From positions 1-51,165 of the forward strand of contig NZ_FOUD01000017.1 in the NCBI RefSeq assembly GCF_900114765.1: DNA of 51,165 bases. The letters run 5' to 3'. This DNA is from Halopseudomonas pachastrellae (GTDB taxonomy: Bacteria; Pseudomonadota; Gammaproteobacteria; Pseudomonadales; Pseudomonadaceae). Each line of letters begins with the position of its first letter. Position 1 is the stretch's first letter. This document shows, piece after piece, positions 47,684-51,165 of the stretch. Position numbers and translations under genes: made by a program. A model generated the notes under the pieces. It saw nothing but the letters and a program-made list of their open reading frames with translations, did not search any database and was not told the DNA's origin.

Positions 47684-47895
47684 TACGGAACTGAATGGGA
47701 GCGCTGGTCCAGTCGCTGCAAAAGCGAGCAGGCCGGCGTTGTATAAGGGAAGCCGGTGTCGCTAGGGCTTCTCGGGGCGAAGGGTTACGCCCGGCTGCTT
47801 CCGGTATGGCGGAGTCCTGCCGAGCCTGTTTCAGGGAATAACCGGCCCGCTGCGGTCTTTTTCTGCCTGCGTCTGCTACAAGAGTGATAACCGCT
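47684..47895 (+). other. Long structured 5' leader of the MCP gene
   Basis: About 212 bases lie between the promoter and the start codon without a convincing gene. Several GC-rich inverted repeats are visible: GCCGGC with GCCGGT near 47733-47757, GGAAGCCGG with CCGGCTGCTTCC, and GGGCG with CGCCC near 47777-47792. No known riboswitch class is recognised. Confidence 0.5.
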
Positions 47896-49524
47896 ATGCC
47901 TAGCCTGATTCGAGACATGAGTTTTCGCTGGAAGCTAACCATCCCCTTGCTGATTCTGGCTGCGTTGCTGGTCCTGTCGGGGCTGTTTGCGTTCTGGGCA
48001 CTGACCACCGTGGAGAAGCGTTTGCACCGTGTTGCGTCAGAGTTGCTGCCGCAGAGCAGTGTGGTGCTGGAGGCTGACCGGGATCTGTACCAGGCGCTGA
48101 GTGCCGAGCGTGCCATCATTGCCGGGGTAAACAGCGCGGGGCTGGATGCAGAGCTTAGCGACAACCTGCAGCAGGCCAGCGACCGCATCGCGGGCTATGG
48201 CGAGGCGACTGATTCTGCCCAGGGTAAGGCGCTGGTCGCCGAATTTAGCCGCGCCTTCGCCACCTGGAAGGCGACAGCGATGGACAACGTGAGGCTGGCG
48301 CGCAGCGGCGCTGCAGCCCAGGCGTCAAATATCAGCTACGGGCGTGGCTACGAAGAGTTTTCGCGTGCCCGCGATCTGATCGATCAGATGACCGGGTTGA
48401 TTAACCAGCAGGTTGACGTTGAAGAGGTCGAGGCGGCAACCGACGTCGGCGCCAGTCACGCACGGGTGACAACGGTGCTGATTGTCGGCGGTATCGTTTG
48501 CTTGCTGATGATCATATTCTTCCCCGGCCTGATTACCAATCCGCTGCGCGAGCTGCTGCAGCGTATTCGTGACATCGCCGACGGTGAGGGTGATCTGACC
48601 CAGCGTGTGGTTGTGCACTCCAATGATGAACTGGGCCAGCTCAGTCGCGCGGTTAACGCCTTTCTGGAACAGCTGCAGACGCTGATTCGCCAGGTTGCCG
48701 AGTCCACCTTGCAGGTTGCCTCGGCGGCAGAAGAAATGAGCGCTATTGCCAGCGGACAGGAGAAACTGGTCAATGAGCAGTACATGGCCGTTGATCAGGT
48801 CAGCACCGCAGCGACCGAGATGAGTGCGGCGATTCATGAGGTGGCAGACAACGCTCATAGCACCGCTGACGCCGCCCGAGAGGCTGACCGTCAGGGCCAC
48901 GCGGCGGCTGATGTCGTGTCCGCGACAATGAGCGACCTGCGTCGCCTTGCTGCAGACGTGGAAGAGGCCGCAGGCGTGATCAACAATCTGGAGCAGGACA
49001 CCGACAAGATCGGCGGCGTGCTCAGCGTAATTGAAGGTATCGCCGAACAGACCAACCTGTTGGCGCTCAACGCGGCCATTGAGGCAGCGCGTGCCGGTGA
49101 GCAGGGGCGTGGCTTTGCGGTGGTTGCCGATGAAGTGCGTGCACTGGCGGCCCGTACCCAGGATTCGACCCGTGATATTCAGCAGATGATTCAGAAGCTG
49201 CAGTCCGGGACCGGTCAGGCGGTTGCGGTGATGCAACGTGGTGCCGAGCTGGCAGGGCAGAGTGTCGAGAAGGCAGGTGCAACCGAGACCTCGCTCAGCG
49301 AGACCTCAGCATCGGTGATGCGCATCAACGACATGGCGGCGCAAATCGCCGCGGCCTGTGAAGAGCAAAGCCAGACCACCGAAGACATCGCCCGCAATAT
49401 CAGCGGTATTCGCGACCTGTCCAACCAGTCGGCTCAGTCGTCCCAGGAAAGCCGCGACGCGAGCAATGCGTTGGCACGTCTGGCGTCGGCCCTGCAGGAA
49501 CAGGTTGGGCGCTTCAAAACCTGA
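47896..49524 (+). CDS. Methyl-accepting chemotaxis protein
   Basis: A 542-residue chemoreceptor. TM1 (about 13-35) and TM2 (about 190-212) enclose a short four-helix-bundle-type periplasmic sensor of about 150 residues. A HAMP domain (NPLRELLQRIRDIADGEGDL) and the signalling hairpin, with tip sequence IAEQTNLLALNAAIEAARAG, follow. ATG at 47896 is preferred over GTG at 47884. Ligand unknown. It is expected to feed CheA via CheW or the CheV encoded here. Confidence 0.95.
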   Translation: MPSLIRDMSFRWKLTIPLLILAALLVLSGLFAFWALTTVEKRLHRVASELLPQSSVVLEADRDLYQALSAERAIIAGVNSAGLDAELSDNLQQASDRIAGYGEATDSAQGKALVAEFSRAFATWKATAMDNVRLARSGAAAQASNISYGRGYEEFSRARDLIDQMTGLINQQVDVEEVEAATDVGASHARVTTVLIVGGIVCLLMIIFFPGLITNPLRELLQRIRDIADGEGDLTQRVVVHSNDELGQLSRAVNAFLEQLQTLIRQVAESTLQVASAAEEMSAIASGQEKLVNEQYMAVDQVSTAATEMSAAIHEVADNAHSTADAAREADRQGHAAADVVSATMSDLRRLAADVEEAAGVINNLEQDTDKIGGVLSVIEGIAEQTNLLALNAAIEAARAGEQGRGFAVVADEVRALAARTQDSTRDIQQMIQKLQSGTGQAVAVMQRGAELAGQSVEKAGATETSLSETSASVMRINDMAAQIAAACEEQSQTTEDIARNISGIRDLSNQSAQSSQESRDASNALARLASALQEQVGRFKT

Positions 49525-49597
49525 TATTCGGGTTGTAACTTGAGCACAAGCCGTTACAATAGCGCGGCCTGAGAGCAGTCAGCACTCAGGTCGCTAT

Positions 49598-49706
49598 GGT
49601 GGCCCCGTCGGTCCCCTCGCAATGATCAGCCGTGAACCCGGTCAGGCCCGGAAGGGAGCAGCCGCAGCGGTCATATCGTGTGCCGGGGTGTGGCTGCGGG
49701 GCCGCC
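49598..49706 (+). ncRNA. ffs: Signal recognition particle 4.5S RNA
   Basis: About 109 bases fold as one long hairpin: GGTGGCCCCG at the 5' end pairs with CGGGGCCGCC at the 3' end. The conserved Ffh-binding core GTCAGGCCCGGAAGGGAGC and the opposite strand GCAGCGG are present. Position just upstream of dnaX is typical of Pseudomonas. It binds Ffh to target membrane proteins co-translationally. Confidence 0.93.
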
Positions 49707-49886
49707 TCCAACTTTATCTCCCCCTCTTGTTATTGCCCGGCAGATTTCAGCCCTGTCAGCCTGCGCTGATCGTGCATCTGGTGCTGCCTCTCTGCGTGCT
49801 GAAATTGCTCACCGATGCTCGCAATGTGCGACCTGCTTGGGTACATTAGCCGCTTGCATTCGACCGAACGGAAACGAACAGAGCCA

Positions 49887-51165
49887 ATGAGTTATCAGGT
49901 ACTTGCCCGCAAATGGCGTCCGCGCCTGTTCCGTGAAATGGTCGGACAGACCCATGTGCTGCAGGCGCTGATCAACGCGCTGGACAACAACCGCCTACAC
50001 CACGCCTATCTGTTCACCGGTACGCGCGGTGTCGGTAAGACCACGATCGCGCGTATTCTGGCCAAATGCCTGAACTGTGAGGCCGGCGTCAGTTCGGAAC
50101 CCTGTGGTACCTGCTCATCCTGTCTGGAAATTGACCAGGGGCGTTTTGTTGACCTGATCGAGGTCGACGCCGCCAGCCGTACCAAGGTAGAGGACACCCG
50201 CGAGCTGCTGGAAAACGTGCAGTACGCTCCCACCCGTGGGCGCTTCAAGGTCTACCTGATCGACGAAGTGCACATGCTGTCCAGTCACAGTTTCAATGCA
50301 CTGCTGAAAACCCTCGAAGAGCCGCCGGAACACGTCAAGTTTCTGCTGGCCACCACTGATCCGCAGAAACTGCCGGTTACCATTCTCTCGCGCTGCCTGC
50401 AGTTCTCGCTCAAGAACATGCCGCCGGAGAAGGTGGTCGAGCACCTGCAGCACGTACTCACCGACGAGCAGATTGGCTTTGATCAGGAGTCGCTGTGGCT
50501 TCTGGGACGCGCGGCCGATGGCTCGATGCGTGACGCGCTGAGTCTAACCGACCAGGCCATTGCCTTTGGCAACGGCCAGTTGCAGGTGGCTGAAGTACGC
50601 AACATGCTGGGCACTATCGATCATGGCCAGGTGTTTTCTGTTCTCGAAGCGCTGATTGCCGGTGATGCGCGGGCCCTCATGGCGGCGGTGGCCGAGTTGG
50701 CGGAGCAGGGCGCGGACTTTTCCGGCGTGCTGGCCGAACTGATTTCGACGCTGCAGCGCGTTGCCATGGCCCAGGTGGTACCTGAGGCGACCGATAACAG
50801 TCTGGGTGATCAGCAGCGAGTGCTGGATCTGGCCGGGCAGGTCAGTGCCGAGGACGTGCAGCTGTTCTATCAACTGGCCCTGCACGGGCGTCGCGATTTG
50901 CCGCTGGCGCCGGAGCCACGTGGCGGCCTGGAAATGGCGCTATTGCGGATGCTCGCCTTCCGGCCCGGTACCTTGGCTGATGTGCGGCCAGCGGGGCAGG
51001 TGGTGCCGCCGGGCGACGTGCCGGAAAAGCCGGCGGGGTCCAGTCCGGCCAAGACTGAACCCGAGGCGACCCAGGCAGCAACAGCGCCCGCTGTTGCTCC
51101 TGCTGTCTCTGCCGCAGCTAATACTGCTGCACCTGCACCTGCACCTGCACCTGCACCTGCACCTG
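49887..51165 (+). CDS. dnaX: DNA polymerase III tau/gamma subunit DnaX (3' end outside window)
   Basis: The clamp-loader ATPase starts MSYQVLARKWRPRLFREMVG at ATG 49887 and stays open to the window edge (426 codons). Walker A GTRGVGKT is at 45-52, zinc-binding cysteines at 64, 73, 76 and 79, Walker B LIDEVHM near 125, and the SRC motif near 170. Beyond residue 365 comes a Pro/Ala-rich linker, which ends in an Ala-Pro repeat coded by a GCACCT hexamer. The C-terminal tau-specific domain lies outside the window. Confidence 0.97.
   Translation, partial: MSYQVLARKWRPRLFREMVGQTHVLQALINALDNNRLHHAYLFTGTRGVGKTTIARILAKCLNCEAGVSSEPCGTCSSCLEIDQGRFVDLIEVDAASRTKVEDTRELLENVQYAPTRGRFKVYLIDEVHMLSSHSFNALLKTLEEPPEHVKFLLATTDPQKLPVTILSRCLQFSLKNMPPEKVVEHLQHVLTDEQIGFDQESLWLLGRAADGSMRDALSLTDQAIAFGNGQLQVAEVRNMLGTIDHGQVFSVLEALIAGDARALMAAVAELAEQGADFSGVLAELISTLQRVAMAQVVPEATDNSLGDQQRVLDLAGQVSAEDVQLFYQLALHGRRDLPLAPEPRGGLEMALLRMLAFRPGTLADVRPAGQVVPPGDVPEKPAGSSPAKTEPEATQAATAPAVAPAVSAAANTAAPAPAPAPAPAP
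51129..51165 (+). repeat. GCACCT hexanucleotide repeat inside dnaX
   Basis: Six perfect in-frame copies of GCACCT (51129-51164) code for (Ala-Pro)6 in the tau linker, and the tract may continue past the window edge. Copy-number changes keep the frame but alter linker length. Confidence 0.9.

Noticed and set aside
47733..47800. Cobalamin riboswitch in the MCP leader
   Set aside because: A GGGAAGCCGGTG segment resembles part of the class, but the B12 box and the rest of the core are missing, and a chemoreceptor is an unlikely target.

Overview
The window looks like a Pseudomonas-type gammaproteobacterium (Pseudomonas, Stutzerimonas or Halopseudomonas). The grounds are the flgMN-flgA / cheV-cheR-flgBCDEFGHIJKL arrangement, a tpm gene, ffs (4.5S RNA) directly upstream of dnaX, and sigma-54 and FliA motifs placed as in pseudomonad flagellar regulons. 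The species cannot be fixed from sequence alone.

The left part (1 to about 21925) is accessory DNA: the right arm of an integrative element whose far end lies outside the window. It ends at a displaced 3' half of a tRNA-Arg(CCU) gene (21876-21925) next to a P4-type tyrosine integrase (20138-21706). From left to right it holds a complete phosphite-oxidation operon (ptxABCDE, leftward, 135-4540) bracketed by two inverted copies of one IS5-family element; an unknown gene followed by an SbcD-like/SbcC-like nuclease-ATPase pair (6191-10722); small hypothetical and membrane genes; a free-standing LAGLIDADG endonuclease; an orphan MazE-like antitoxin; an AlpA-like regulator too short for routine ORF calling; an orphan Xre/MbcA-type antitoxin; a tandem AAA+ ATPase; and a gene-poor stretch (17831-20137) with IS30 and IS3 remnants and a cluster of strongly palindromic repeats (19332-19687). 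The integrase carries an unusual C-terminal antitoxin-like HTH domain.

Just outside the att site is a complete RES/Xre toxin-antitoxin pair (22029-23098) and an MFS transporter. The core chromosome then carries the flagellar and chemotaxis cluster (24770-40339): ycgR, flgN, flgM and flgA leftward, and cheV, cheR and flgB to flgL rightward. A strong terminator plus a second sigma-54 promoter splits the rod/hook genes into flgBCDE and flgFGHIJKL.

After flgL come a LysR regulator, a copper module (cueR and copA with a textbook CueR promoter), an NhaP2-type cation/proton antiporter, tpm, an AEC-family permease, a methyl-accepting chemotaxis protein with a FliA-type promoter and a long structured leader, the 4.5S RNA gene, and the 5' part of dnaX, which runs off the right edge inside an Ala-Pro-coding hexanucleotide repeat.

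The main candidates for something new are the palindrome cluster, the integrase-HTH fusion, the 6191-10722 locus and the tandem AAA+ gene. The phosphite operon is a known system in an interesting mobile setting.
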